DNA of 16,596 nucleotides from Chloroflexota bacterium (GCA_024223125.1 JAAEOP010000521.1:1-16596), one strand, 5' to 3'; positions 8,312 to 15,569 are shown, numbered from the stretch's first letter. Notes: generated by a model not told the origin, from the letters alone. Made by a program: numbers and translations.

Positions 8312-8653
8312 ATGAATAAAAAACAATTATCAAATGTATTAGGCGCAGGGATGATTACCGGATTTGTATTGGCCTTAATTCTATTATTCAATGGCGGCGA
8401 TGCGCCCATCGCTTCATCAGGCGTCACCGAAGTTGTGCCCATGGAAAATTACAATCAGTTACAGGCACAAAATGACCAACTCATTCAAGACCTGCAAATG
8501 ATGCAAAATCGTGAGCAACAGTACGAGGCACAAATCACAACTGCCAACGAACTGATAGCGCAGCAAAGCGTCAATTATGGCGACGAAGATCATGACGAAG
8601 AACATGATGAACATGAGGAGGACGAACATGAATACGAATCAGACGACGACTAA
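8312..8653 (+). CDS. Small membrane-anchored protein with coiled coil and acidic His-rich tail, hypothetical
   Basis: 113 residues from ATG 8312, which has AGGAG 6 bases upstream (a GTG directly before it is the alternative). An N-terminal hydrophobic helix (about 8-27) anchors it, with the bulk probably outside. Residues about 42-85 are Gln/Glu/Met-rich with heptad-like spacing (NYNQLQAQNDQLIQDLQ), likely coiled coil. The last 23 residues are almost only Asp, Glu and His (DHDEEHDEHEEDEHEYESDD), a plausible metal-binding or calcium-like tail. No family recognised and no flavinylation motif. It sits 19 bases after apbE and overlaps the next gene by 26 bases, so it is probably part of the same operon. 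Confidence 0.75.
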   Translation: MNKKQLSNVLGAGMITGFVLALILLFNGGDAPIASSGVTEVVPMENYNQLQAQNDQLIQDLQMMQNREQQYEAQITTANELIAQQSVNYGDEDHDEEHDEHEEDEHEYESDDD

Positions 8654-8921
8654 AACGGATAAAAAAAGACGTAAACCGCCCGCAACGACCGGCTCCCTCA
8701 AATTGATCTTGGCCGCCGGCGCAGTTATCGCCACTATGATCGGGGCTGATTTATTAGCCGCCCAAGAGCAGACGCCCGCCATCGTACAACTTGAACCAGA
8801 CCAAAACATGACAGTGGTGATTCCAGAAATGGAAAACAACTCATTCAGCTCTATGACGACAACACCTATAAAACAATTGAGTATTCCGCAACCTATCGCC
8901 AAGAGTAAATCATCAACATAA
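8628..8921 (+). CDS. Small single-helix membrane protein, hypothetical; possibly frameshifted near its end
   Basis: 97 residues from ATG 8628, chosen because GAGGAGG (8615-8621) lies 6 bases upstream inside the previous gene. The first 24 residues are polar with a basic KKRRK; a hydrophobic helix follows (about 25-45), then an exported region. No family and no D-x-x-[ST]-G-A-[ST] flavinylation motif seen. The last 30 residues are Ser/Thr/Pro-rich low complexity, while the -1 frame from about 8831 reads GKQLIQLYDDNTYKTIEYSA and stops at 8906-8908. That looks more like ordinary protein, so one base may have been lost near 8829-8833. The call as a gene is good; the C-terminus is uncertain. Confidence 0.65.
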   Translation: MNTNQTTTKTDKKRRKPPATTGSLKLILAAGAVIATMIGADLLAAQEQTPAIVQLEPDQNMTVVIPEMENNSFSSMTTTPIKQLSIPQPIAKSKSST

Positions 8922-8934
8922 TCGGAGAAATATC

Positions 8935-9576
8935 ATGACCACACATCAACCAGAAAGTAATAAAATCAACTGGCTGCCCTGGATCATCTTCATTATGGGT
9001 TTGGCAATTGGCTGGTGGGCAATTCCACTCCTTCTGTCCCACCTGTCGCTTGGTTGGCTGGCTGGCAGCCAGGCCGTTTGGTATCTAACCCGCGCCAGCG
9101 GCACGGTTGGTTATTTATTGATGGCTGCTTCAATAATTTGGGGGTTATTGCTCAGTACAAAATTGATCAAGCAGGCAATTCCTGCATCCATTTCATTGGC
9201 AATGCACAACTATCTTTCGTGGAGTTCCATCGCTCTGACCGCATTCCATGCGTTTTTGTTATTATTCGATAAGTATTACACCTTTAACCTCTTCCATCTG
9301 CTGGTTCCATTTATTGGCCCCTACAACCCTGTTGGCGTTGGGCTAGGCATTATCGCTTTTTACATCATGCTGCTAACAGCAGGCAGTTTTTACTTCCGCA
9401 AACAAATTGGACAAAAGCGATGGCGTAAATTGCATTATCTGACGTTTGCCGCTTTTATTCTGGCAACCCTGCATGGGTGGACGGCCGGAACGGATTCCGT
9501 ACAATTGGCGACTATGTATGTTGCCAGCGGATTATCCGTACTGTTTTTAACGCTATATCGGATATTATCCCGTTAG
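8935..9576 (+). CDS. Ferric reductase-like transmembrane protein (two-haem b type)
   Basis: 213 residues with about six hydrophobic helices. Two pairs of histidines sit on facing helices: H91 and H105 (MHNYLSWSSIALTAFHAF), H167 and H180 (LHYLTFAAFILATLHGW). H-x13-H and H-x12-H is the ligand spacing of the ferric-reductase/NOX/MsrQ membrane domain, which carries electrons across the membrane through two b haems. There is no FAD/NADPH-binding C-terminal domain, so electrons must come from another protein or from quinol. GGAG 8 bases before ATG 8935. It follows the two small membrane proteins closely and precedes a haem protein, which supports a membrane electron-transfer unit. No MsrP-type molybdoprotein is present in the window, so it cannot simply be called MsrQ. 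Confidence 0.85.
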   Translation: MTTHQPESNKINWLPWIIFIMGLAIGWWAIPLLLSHLSLGWLAGSQAVWYLTRASGTVGYLLMAASIIWGLLLSTKLIKQAIPASISLAMHNYLSWSSIALTAFHAFLLLFDKYYTFNLFHLLVPFIGPYNPVGVGLGIIAFYIMLLTAGSFYFRKQIGQKRWRKLHYLTFAAFILATLHGWTAGTDSVQLATMYVASGLSVLFLTLYRILSR

Positions 9577-9598
9577 GCCAATTCCAGAAAATAATGAT

Positions 9599-9620
9599 CC
9601 CGAATTGATGCCATTTCGGG
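9599..9620 (+). terminator. Weak hairpin after the ferric reductase-like gene
   Basis: CCCGAA (9599-9604) can pair with TTCGGG (9615-9620) around a 10-base loop, 23 bases after the stop codon. A short T run (9635-9639) comes only 14 bases later, so it is at best a poor intrinsic terminator. It may instead be an RNA-stabilising hairpin. Confidence 0.25.
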
Positions 9621-9630
9621 AATTGACTAG

Positions 9631-9676
9631 AGGCTTTTTCAAAACGGGTATGATCATTTAATTTTTGAAGAAGCCT
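9631..9676. repeat. 14-bp inverted repeat directly upstream of a ribosome site
   Basis: AGGCTTTTTCAAAA (9631-9644) faces TTTTGAAGAAGCCT (9663-9676) across an 18-base spacer. The single mismatch would be a U-G pair in RNA, so the whole 14-bp stem can form. The right arm ends one base before the AGGAG ribosome site (9678-9682) of the haem-protein gene. It could be an RNA structure affecting translation, a mRNA end-stabiliser or a dimeric protein's operator. Confidence 0.55.
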
Positions 9677-9687
9677 TAGGAGAAATT

Positions 9688-10113
9688 ATGAAGAAAATTA
9701 TTGGTTACATCGTTATCGGCAGCATCATCTTATTTGGCTTGATTCAACTTGTACCTTATGGGCGCAACCATAACAATCCGGCCGTCGTTGCCGAACCGCA
9801 ATGGGATAGCCCCGCCACCCGCGATTTAGCTGTTCGCGCTTGTTACGACTGCCATAGTAATGAAACGGTTTGGCCCTGGTATGCCAACATCGCCCCCGTT
9901 TCCTGGATGGTGCAACATCATACGGACGAAGGGCGCGGGGAATTAAATCTATCTGAATGGGGTGTACGGCCGTATGAAATTGACGACCTATCCGAAAGCA
10001 TTATCGAGGGAGAAATGCCGATGCGTAGTTATCTGATCACCCATGCTGAGGCGCGGTTGACCGATGCTGAGAAGCAGCAGCTTATAGACGGTCTTGACGC
10101 GACTTTTCGTTAA
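9688..10113 (+). CDS. Membrane-anchored haem-binding (CxxCH) protein, Haem_bd family
   Basis: 141 residues. An N-terminal hydrophobic helix (about 4-23) is an uncleaved anchor or signal. Then comes the single c-type haem motif CYDCH (C52, C55, H56), followed by SNETVWPWYANIAPVSWMV and EGRGELNLSEWG. This order is the signature of the Haem_bd family, exported mono-haem proteins often found near cytochrome and redox genes. AGGAG sits 5 bases before ATG 9688. Separated by 111 bases with a strong inverted repeat from the ferric reductase-like gene; it may be a redox partner of it outside the membrane. One ACGGCCGT copy encodes the RP of GVRPYEID. The electron partner is inferred. Confidence 0.88.
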   Translation: MKKIIGYIVIGSIILFGLIQLVPYGRNHNNPAVVAEPQWDSPATRDLAVRACYDCHSNETVWPWYANIAPVSWMVQHHTDEGRGELNLSEWGVRPYEIDDLSESIIEGEMPMRSYLITHAEARLTDAEKQQLIDGLDATFR

Positions 10114-10116
10114 ACC

Positions 10117-10214
10117 TTATCGGAAATAAGAAATTGGACAGGGTTTACGGGATTAACAGGATTATTTCATCCTGTAAATCTTGTTAATCCTGTCAAAAAA
10201 GTTGTTTCCGATAA
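10117..10214. repeat. Large compound inverted repeat (98 bp)
   Basis: Three nested stems share one axis. The outer arms TTATCGGAAA (10117-10126) and TTTCCGATAA (10205-10214) are perfect. The middle arms start GACAGG (10137) and end CCTGTC (10194) with a few mismatches. The apex CAGGAT (10157-10162)/ATCCTG (10169-10174) closes a 6-base loop. The core contains the words GGATTAACAGGAT and TTGTTAATCCTG, a type of intergenic hairpin I remember from many environmental genomes (memory, not checked). It starts 3 bases after the haem-protein stop. The following run is A on the plus strand, so it is not a canonical terminator. Confidence 0.7.
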
Positions 10215-10231
10215 TGTCTAATAATGCTATG

Positions 10232-10254
10232 GAGGCGACTTGCTGGGTCGCCTC
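10232..10254. repeat. Short GC-rich hairpin upstream of the response regulator
   Basis: GAGGCGAC (10232-10239) pairs perfectly with GTCGCCTC (10247-10254) around a 7-base loop, ending 14 bases before the response-regulator ATG. It could be the end of the haem-gene unit or a leader structure; no T run follows. Confidence 0.5.
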
Positions 10255-10268
10255 TACAAAAGGCGCTT

Positions 10269-10955
10269 ATGAAAACAACTATCCTTCTTATTGATGACGA
10301 TCCGTTAATCACAGAACCGCTGTCTCGTTCTTTGCGGCAGCAAAATTATGAGGTGTTGGTGGCAGACAACGGCCGTTTAGGATTACAAACCGCCCTTGCC
10401 CAACACTCCGACATCGTGATACTTGATGTGATGATGCCAGAAATGGACGGCTGGGAAGTGTGCCGCCAACTGCGCCAGCAAAGCGGTGTACCCATTCTGA
10501 TGCTCACCGCACTGGGCGAAGAAATAGACCGCATTTTGGGGCTGGAATTGGGCGCAGACGATTATTTGACCAAGCCATTTAGCACACGGGAACTGCTGGC
10601 ACGGATTAAGGCAATGTTGCGACGGGTGGCGCTAGATCAAGCGGTTCCCATCGCCCAGACGCTGCAAGCTGGCGACATCACCCTTATTATTGACACGCGA
10701 CAGGTTTTGAAAGGAAAACGGCCGTTAACCCTCCGTTACAAAGAATTTGAATTGCTCGTTCTATTGATGAGCAATGCCGGTCAGGTCGTCACCCGCACTG
10801 AAATCTTTGATAAAGTGTGGGGAACCGATTGGCTGGGCGACACACGCACCCTTGATGTTCATATCCGCTGGCTGCGTGAAAAAATCGAAACCAACGCCAG
10901 CCGCCCACAGCTCATTCAAACCGTGCGCGGCGTTGGCTATCAATTCGCCGGGTAA
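10269..10955 (+). CDS. OmpR/PhoB-family response regulator
   Basis: 228 residues: receiver domain (about 3-115) and winged-helix DNA-binding domain (about 128-226). The acidic pocket is DDD (9-11), the phospho-acceptor is D53 (ILDVMMPEMDG), the switch residue is T80 and the conserved Lys is K102 (DDYLTKPFS). The effector half shows LTLRYKEFELLVLLMSNAGQ, the TRTEIFDKVWG helix and the LDVHIRWLREKIE recognition region ending in TVRGVGYQFAG. ATG 10269 opens the family homology and has a weak AAAAGG ahead. The partner kinase is encoded next, 107 bases downstream. It probably controls the adjacent redox genes; phased TTAAC repeats upstream of apbE are a candidate target. Confidence 0.93.
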   Translation: MKTTILLIDDDPLITEPLSRSLRQQNYEVLVADNGRLGLQTALAQHSDIVILDVMMPEMDGWEVCRQLRQQSGVPILMLTALGEEIDRILGLELGADDYLTKPFSTRELLARIKAMLRRVALDQAVPIAQTLQAGDITLIIDTRQVLKGKRPLTLRYKEFELLVLLMSNAGQVVTRTEIFDKVWGTDWLGDTRTLDVHIRWLREKIETNASRPQLIQTVRGVGYQFAG

Positions 10956-11050
10956 GACAGGAGACAACACGCGCCACAGCGTACCACGAAGGATGAAAAT
11001 GGAGCGCAGAAGGCTGATTGTTATTCCGCATTCCGAAATCCACATTCACA

Positions 11051-11056
11051 GAGGAG
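11051..11056 (+). promoter_or_regulatory. Ribosome binding site that fixes a TTG start for the histidine kinase
   Basis: GAGGAG here is followed after 6 bases by TTG (11063), which gives the protein start MFTSLRSRLIGVYVG, a usual N-terminus for this kinase type. No ATG lies nearby in frame. The upstream TTG at 11018 has no such site. Confidence 0.65.
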
Positions 11057-11062
11057 TTGCCT

Positions 11063-12424
11063 TTGTTTACTTCATTGCGTTCACGTTTAATTGGAGTCTA
11101 TGTCGGGCTGGTCATCATCGGCTTTGGCGGGTTAACATTGCTGGCCGGACGGCAAATTGCAATCAACGCTTATGATGATTTTGGTACGAATTTGCACATT
11201 CATGCGCTGCTGCTGGCGACGCAATTGCTGGAGCCGGTAGAACATTCATCGGAAACGGCCGTTTCTATACTCCAAGATTCAGCTTACAAACTTAACGCCC
11301 AAGTCGCCATCTTTACGCCGGCCGGCAAATTCTGGCTCAGTTCCGATCAACAGCCGGCGCCATTCGTGCAAACGGACACCTACCGCGTGCAGCTAAATAG
11401 CGCCGGCGAAAAAACGATCTACGTCTCTGCCGTCATCAGTGAAGGCGACGATATACGTGGGATTGTACAGATTGGCGTGCCTGCATCTATACCGCAAACG
11501 GCCGTTACTCAACGATGGCTCGCATTAGGCGTTGGTTTTTTCATCTTTTCCCTCTTGGGATTTGGTGTCAGCTTATGGTTGTTAACCACACTCACCAAGC
11601 CGCTAGCGCGTTTAGAGCATACCGCTTTGCAAATGGCTGAAGGCGATTTAACGCAGCGGGTCATGCCCTTGAGCGACGATGAAATCGGGCATGTGGGCGC
11701 GGCTTTCAACACGATGGCCGAGCGCGTTGAGGCGATGGTGACCGAGCAGCGCGCCTTCACAGGCAATGCCTCGCACGAACTACGTACACCATTGACCACC
11801 ATTCGGCTGCGAACAGAATGGCTGCAATCGGGGCAGTTGGATGAGCAAACCAGCCGACAGTACATCGGCGATATTGACAGCGAAGCACGTCGCATGAGCC
11901 GTCTGGTGGAGGATTTACTGCTGCTTTCTCGCCTGGATGCAAAACGGCTCGATGCCGGTGAGGAGCAATTTGATGTCGGCCGTTTATGGCAAGTGTTGGG
12001 GCGGGAGTATGAAGAAACGGCCGTTTCAGAAAATATCACCCTCGTCGTCCACACACCTGACACCCCATTGCCGCCGATTCAAGCCAACCTTAACCATGCC
12101 CAGGTTGTGTTCCGCAATTTGCTCGACAATGCGTTCAAATACACCCCATCGGGTGGGGAAGTGACCGTTTCCGTGCAGCAAATTGAGCGCTACATACAAG
12201 TCGAGGTCGCGGACACGGGGCGAGGGATCGCGACCGCAGAGTTGCCCCACATCGGCAAACGCTTTTACCGCACGGACAAAGCCCGCTCCCGACAAACGCA
12301 AGGTACGGGCCTGGGGCTGTCTCTTGTGGATTCAATTTTGCAATTGTACGGTGGGCAGTTGGATATTTCCAGCGCTGGGGTTGATAAAGGAACGGCCGTT
12401 ACTGTCCATTGGCCTGTTGCGTGA
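11063..12424 (+). CDS. HAMP-containing sensor histidine kinase
   Basis: 453 residues from the TTG at 11063. A first membrane helix (about 7-29) and a second (about 152-175) enclose an extracellular sensor region of some 120 residues with no recognised domain. A HAMP linker follows (TLTKPLARLEHTALQMAEGDL), then the HisKA helix with phospho-acceptor H238 (GNASHELRTPLTTIRLR). The ATPase domain has the N-box (FRNLLDNAFKYTPSGG), the G1 box (VADTGRGIA) and the G2 box (GTGLGLSLVDSIL). Length and order are standard for a partner of an OmpR-type regulator, which is encoded just upstream. The signal is unknown; given the neighbours, metal or redox state is a guess. Four ACGGCCGT copies encode TAV, three in variable stretches. 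Confidence 0.92.
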   Translation: MFTSLRSRLIGVYVGLVIIGFGGLTLLAGRQIAINAYDDFGTNLHIHALLLATQLLEPVEHSSETAVSILQDSAYKLNAQVAIFTPAGKFWLSSDQQPAPFVQTDTYRVQLNSAGEKTIYVSAVISEGDDIRGIVQIGVPASIPQTAVTQRWLALGVGFFIFSLLGFGVSLWLLTTLTKPLARLEHTALQMAEGDLTQRVMPLSDDEIGHVGAAFNTMAERVEAMVTEQRAFTGNASHELRTPLTTIRLRTEWLQSGQLDEQTSRQYIGDIDSEARRMSRLVEDLLLLSRLDAKRLDAGEEQFDVGRLWQVLGREYEETAVSENITLVVHTPDTPLPPIQANLNHAQVVFRNLLDNAFKYTPSGGEVTVSVQQIERYIQVEVADTGRGIATAELPHIGKRFYRTDKARSRQTQGTGLGLSLVDSILQLYGGQLDISSAGVDKGTAVTVHWPVA

Positions 12425-12579
12425 AAATGTAAAACGGCCGTCGCGTTGCAATCGTTCACGGCAGTGGGGAATAATGGGGGATTTACGGCCGTGTTCCCTA
12501 AATAAACATTCGTTGTTAACGTCGCAACCAGGTTCCTTAAATCTCCAACTTTTTTTGCCAGCCCATAAGGTATCATTAG

Positions 12580-12873
12580 GGAAACGGCCGTTACCCCTCC
12601 ACACTCTTCCGTCATATCACCAGCTACGAAGGCCAGCGCCGCCACACTTTGGTCGTTGATGACCATGCTGAAAACCGGCTCGTCTTACTCGATTTGCTCG
12701 AGCCACTCGGCTTTGAAATCCGCCTCGCCGAAAATGGACAAGAAGCAGTCGAACAAGTTCCCCAGTTCAAGCCAGACCTCATTCTCATGGATCTCGTCAT
12801 GCCTGTCATGATAGGCTTTGAAGCTGCCGCCGCTATTCGCCAGCAGCTTGAGTTAACAATTGCAGTGAACTAA
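12580..12873 (+). pseudogene. Fragment of a hybrid histidine kinase: isolated, damaged receiver domain
   Basis: The frame opens after a TAG at 12577-12579 and ends at TAA 12871-12873. ITSYEGQRRHTLVVDDHAEN and then LLEPLGFEIRLAENGQEAVE match the junction and start of receivers that follow the ATPase domain of large hybrid kinases. The receiver has its acidic pair and D in LILMDLVMP, but the next part reads MPVMIGFEA, losing the usual Asp-Gly, and it stops at IRQQLELTIAVN, about half way. No kinase part precedes it, and no ribosome site leads to an ATG; a TTG at 12649 is the only internal start. So it is cut at both ends and probably a relic. The left break coincides with an AACGGCCGTT copy (12583-12592). 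Confidence 0.65.
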
Positions 12874-13069
12874 ATAATCCACATGTACTGATGACAACGG
12901 CCGTCAAACCTATTATCATATAAGTTGCAAAACGGTGTTTAGGAAACGCTTTGAAAATTTGTATTAGATTATCAAATATATTATTGTAAAGTTATCTCTG
13001 AGCAGTTATGAACCATCACAAAAAAGTATATGAAAATATCAACTGCTTTAATGATATAAGGATATAGAT
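12874..13069. other. AT-rich leader region of the GAF-kinase operon
   Basis: A 196-bp AT-rich gap with one ACGGCCGT copy (12897-12904). TTGAAA at 12951-12956 with TATATT at 12977-12982 is a possible promoter, but the 20-base spacing is long. No RNA gene or terminator was seen. Confidence 0.3.
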
Positions 13070-14566
13070 ATGGAATATGATCCCGATCAAAGTGACCAGC
13101 AAAATAACCTTGATTCAACGCGACAATCTGAAGATGAGACCGAACGGCCTGATAGGAACAATGTATCCCAACCTACTTCCTTAACGACTCTAGCCCAATT
13201 GCTCACAGAAGATAATGATTCTCGTCTTTTGATTGAATCAATCTTAAGCGATGAACAAGAAACACCAAAACCATTTCGCGCCATCAATGAAAAAGAATTA
13301 GCCAACCAAAAAGAAAAATTAAGCGGGGAAGTTCTGCTCACCCATTTGTTAAGGGTTAGTCGTCAAATGTCCGAAATGCGGACTTTAGCACCCCTCCTAT
13401 TATTCGCCATTGACGAAGTATTGAGGTTAGTAGGAGCAGGGCGAGGTTACATTGTCTTATTAAACGATGATGATTCTCTTGATTATCGCGTCAAACGACG
13501 TGCAGACGGCAAGGGTTCTCTATCCGAAACTGATCCTGTAAGCCATTCTGTTTTGAATGAGGTAACCCAAACCCAGCAATCTGTCCTTGTCCGTAATGCC
13601 ATTATGGATCCCAGATTTGCTGGCTCCCGAAGTGTGATGGCGAAACAGAAGCGGTCTATTATGTGTGTGCCACTTATTTCTAAAGACCAGGTTATTGGGG
13701 CTATATATGTCGAAAATCGAACTAAGTCTGGTCTTTTTCGTCGGCGAGACCTTGTGCCGTTAGAATTTTTTAGTAACCAGGCCGCTGTTGCTATCGAAAA
13801 TGCATTTCTAAATGAAAATCTTGAGCAGTTAGTGGCTAAGCGAACAAGACAACTCTCAGAAGCCAAAGAGATAGCTGAAGCTTCCAATGAAGCTAAAACA
13901 ACCTTTTTATCTAATATGTCACATGAACTCCGCACACCGCTCAACGCGATTTTGAACTTTTCTGGTTTTGTTTTGGATGAGTATTTTGGTGATGTTAACT
14001 TGGAACAAGCAAAGGCATTGCAACAAGTGGTAGACAGTGGTGAGCATCTACTCAGCCTTATCAATGATGTCTTAGATTTAAATAAAATTGAGGCCGGCAT
14101 GATGAATCTGGTCTTCACCGAAGTAGATATCGCCAAAATGCTACAACATTCGATTTCAACAGCCACCGGATTGGTCAAAGGAAAAGAGATTGAAATCATA
14201 GCCGAAATTGATCAGGATTTGCCAACAATCCAGGCCGATCAACGCCGTATCCGACAGATTTTTATTAATTTGCTTTCGAATGCGGCTAAATATACACTTG
14301 AAGGCGAAATTACGATCCGTGCTCAGGTTATCGATGAGATGATTCAAGTTTCGATTCAGGATACGGGCATCGGCATCTCGATAGAAGATCAAGAGTTGGT
14401 CTTTGAATCTTACAAAGAGGCAACTCATAATCTCGAAAATGTAATGAGTACAGGTTTGGGCTTACCAATTACGAAACAATTGCTTACTTATCATGAAGGT
14501 CATATTTGGGTGGAAAGTGAAGTAAACGTCGGTTCTACCTTTTATGTTCAGTTACCAATTAAATGA
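13070..14566 (+). CDS. Soluble GAF-domain histidine kinase
   Basis: 498 residues without membrane helices, so cytoplasmic. Residues 1-75 are polar and acidic, probably disordered. A GAF domain covers about 95-245 (FAIDEVLRLVGAGRGYIVLL, then RSIMCVPLISKDQVIGAIYV and the FFSNQAAVAIENA helix). A short coiled coil (250-277) leads to HisKA with H285 (NMSHELRTPLNAILNFS). The ATPase part has the N-box around N400/N404 (INLLSNAAKYT), DTGIGI (431-436) and TGLGLPITK (461-469). ATG 13070 has AAGGA about 8 bases ahead. It is followed after 9 and 13 bases by two stand-alone receivers, its likely phosphoryl partners. Codon use is clearly more A/T-rich than in the left part. The GAF ligand is unknown. Confidence 0.92.
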   Translation: MEYDPDQSDQQNNLDSTRQSEDETERPDRNNVSQPTSLTTLAQLLTEDNDSRLLIESILSDEQETPKPFRAINEKELANQKEKLSGEVLLTHLLRVSRQMSEMRTLAPLLLFAIDEVLRLVGAGRGYIVLLNDDDSLDYRVKRRADGKGSLSETDPVSHSVLNEVTQTQQSVLVRNAIMDPRFAGSRSVMAKQKRSIMCVPLISKDQVIGAIYVENRTKSGLFRRRDLVPLEFFSNQAAVAIENAFLNENLEQLVAKRTRQLSEAKEIAEASNEAKTTFLSNMSHELRTPLNAILNFSGFVLDEYFGDVNLEQAKALQQVVDSGEHLLSLINDVLDLNKIEAGMMNLVFTEVDIAKMLQHSISTATGLVKGKEIEIIAEIDQDLPTIQADQRRIRQIFINLLSNAAKYTLEGEITIRAQVIDEMIQVSIQDTGIGISIEDQELVFESYKEATHNLENVMSTGLGLPITKQLLTYHEGHIWVESEVNVGSTFYVQLPIK

Positions 14567-14575
14567 GGGTTATCC

Positions 14576-14989
14576 ATGGATAATTTAGCATCACAAGCAT
14601 ATCTTGTCGTTGATGATGATCCGCAAACATTGCAAATATTGTCAATTATTCTGGAAAAAACAATAGGGAGTTCACAAGTTGCCCTTCTTGAAAATAGTCA
14701 ACAGTTTATGCAACGGGTCGAAGCATTGCCTTATGTACCCACTGTCATTTTTTTGGATATTTTTGTACGGCCGTATAATGGATATGAAATGTTATCTCAA
14801 TTGCGACAATCGCCGACGTATCGGGATGCAAAAATAATCGCCGTGACAGGCAGGGTTATGGGTGATGAAGTAGATCGTATCAAGAATGCTTCTTTTGACG
14901 GTATGATTAGCAAACCACTCCATCGACATGTTTTTCCAGATCTAGTACAAAAAATTTTATGTGGGGAAGAAGTATGGTATATTGCTTAA
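14576..14989 (+). CDS. Single-domain response regulator (first of pair)
   Basis: 137 residues, a receiver domain only, with no output domain. The acidic pocket is DDD (13-15), the phospho-acceptor D61 (VIFLDIFVRPYNGYEM), switch T91 (IIAVTGR) and Lys K113 (MISKPLHR). The ATG has GAGGG 6 bases ahead, 9 bases after the kinase stop. Such lone receivers shuttle phosphate or bind a partner directly. An ACGGCCGT copy at 14767-14774 encodes the RP just after the active-site loop, where a Pro is conserved. The tail (ILCGEEVWYI) resembles that of the next gene, so the two may be diverged duplicates. Confidence 0.9.
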   Translation: MDNLASQAYLVVDDDPQTLQILSIILEKTIGSSQVALLENSQQFMQRVEALPYVPTVIFLDIFVRPYNGYEMLSQLRQSPTYRDAKIIAVTGRVMGDEVDRIKNASFDGMISKPLHRHVFPDLVQKILCGEEVWYIA

Positions 14990-15002
14990 AAGGAATTTAA
15001 TT

Positions 15003-15404
15003 ATGAATTTAGTGGGGAAAAACTTTTTTTTATTGGAAGATGATCCTGTCAACTTTTCGATTATTCGCACAATTTTAAGAAAAGAAGGCGCGTTTTCAAC
15101 CCTAGATCATTGGGGAGACACAACACTCAAAAATATGCTGAATTATCCTACAAAGTTTGATATGATTCTTTTAGACATCATGCTACCGGGTAAAAAATCA
15201 GGATATGATGTGTTTGATGCCATCAAGGAAATACCAGAGTTGAATGATATTCCAATCGTCGCTGTTACGGCTTCTGACCCCGATATAGAGATTCCTAAAG
15301 CCCGGGCAAAGGGTTTCGATGGTTATATTAGTAAACCAATTGATCGGCGACGGTTACCGGAGCAATTGATCGCAATTCTTGAAGGCAAATCTATTTGGGA
15401 ATGA
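15003..15404 (+). CDS. Single-domain response regulator (second of pair)
   Basis: 133 residues from ATG 15003, with AGGA 8 bases ahead; the frame is open upstream but the receiver fold begins here. Acidic pocket EDD (12-14), phospho-acceptor D58 (MILLDIMLPGKKSGYDV), switch T89 (IVAVTAS) and Lys K111 (GYISKPIDR). No output domain. It lies 13 bases after the first lone receiver. Two receivers beside one kinase suggest a branched or competing phosphate flow. Whether either one regulates the downstream Ser/Thr kinase is only a possibility from position. Confidence 0.9.
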   Translation: MNLVGKNFFLLEDDPVNFSIIRTILRKEGAFSTLDHWGDTTLKNMLNYPTKFDMILLDIMLPGKKSGYDVFDAIKEIPELNDIPIVAVTASDPDIEIPKARAKGFDGYISKPIDRRRLPEQLIAILEGKSIWE

Positions 15405-15569
15405 TGATAATATAATCTACCGGATTTAATGGAAAAAAGCTACACTAATAATATAAGTTCATGCGATTGCCCCTATTGCAAAAAACAACAAAGCTTTTCC
15501 TAAAAGTGTAATGTTATTCGAGCCGATTATAATTTTTGGCATTTGTGTTACACTCAACGAAATATGATT

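Noticed and set aside
8935..9576. MsrQ (methionine sulfoxide reductase haem subunit)
   Set aside because: Shares the membrane fold, but no MsrP gene is nearby and the neighbours (ApbE, Haem_bd) suggest another role.
10137..10200. Intrinsic terminator of the haem-protein gene
   Set aside because: The stem is followed by an A run, not a T run, on the plus strand, so it was recorded as a repeat instead.
12905..14766. Absence of ACGGCCGT over the GAF kinase as proof of recent gene transfer
   Set aside because: Gaps of about 2 kb without the word also occur in ordinary-looking genes (1766-3787, 8032-9965), so this absence alone is not informative; AT-richness is the better hint.
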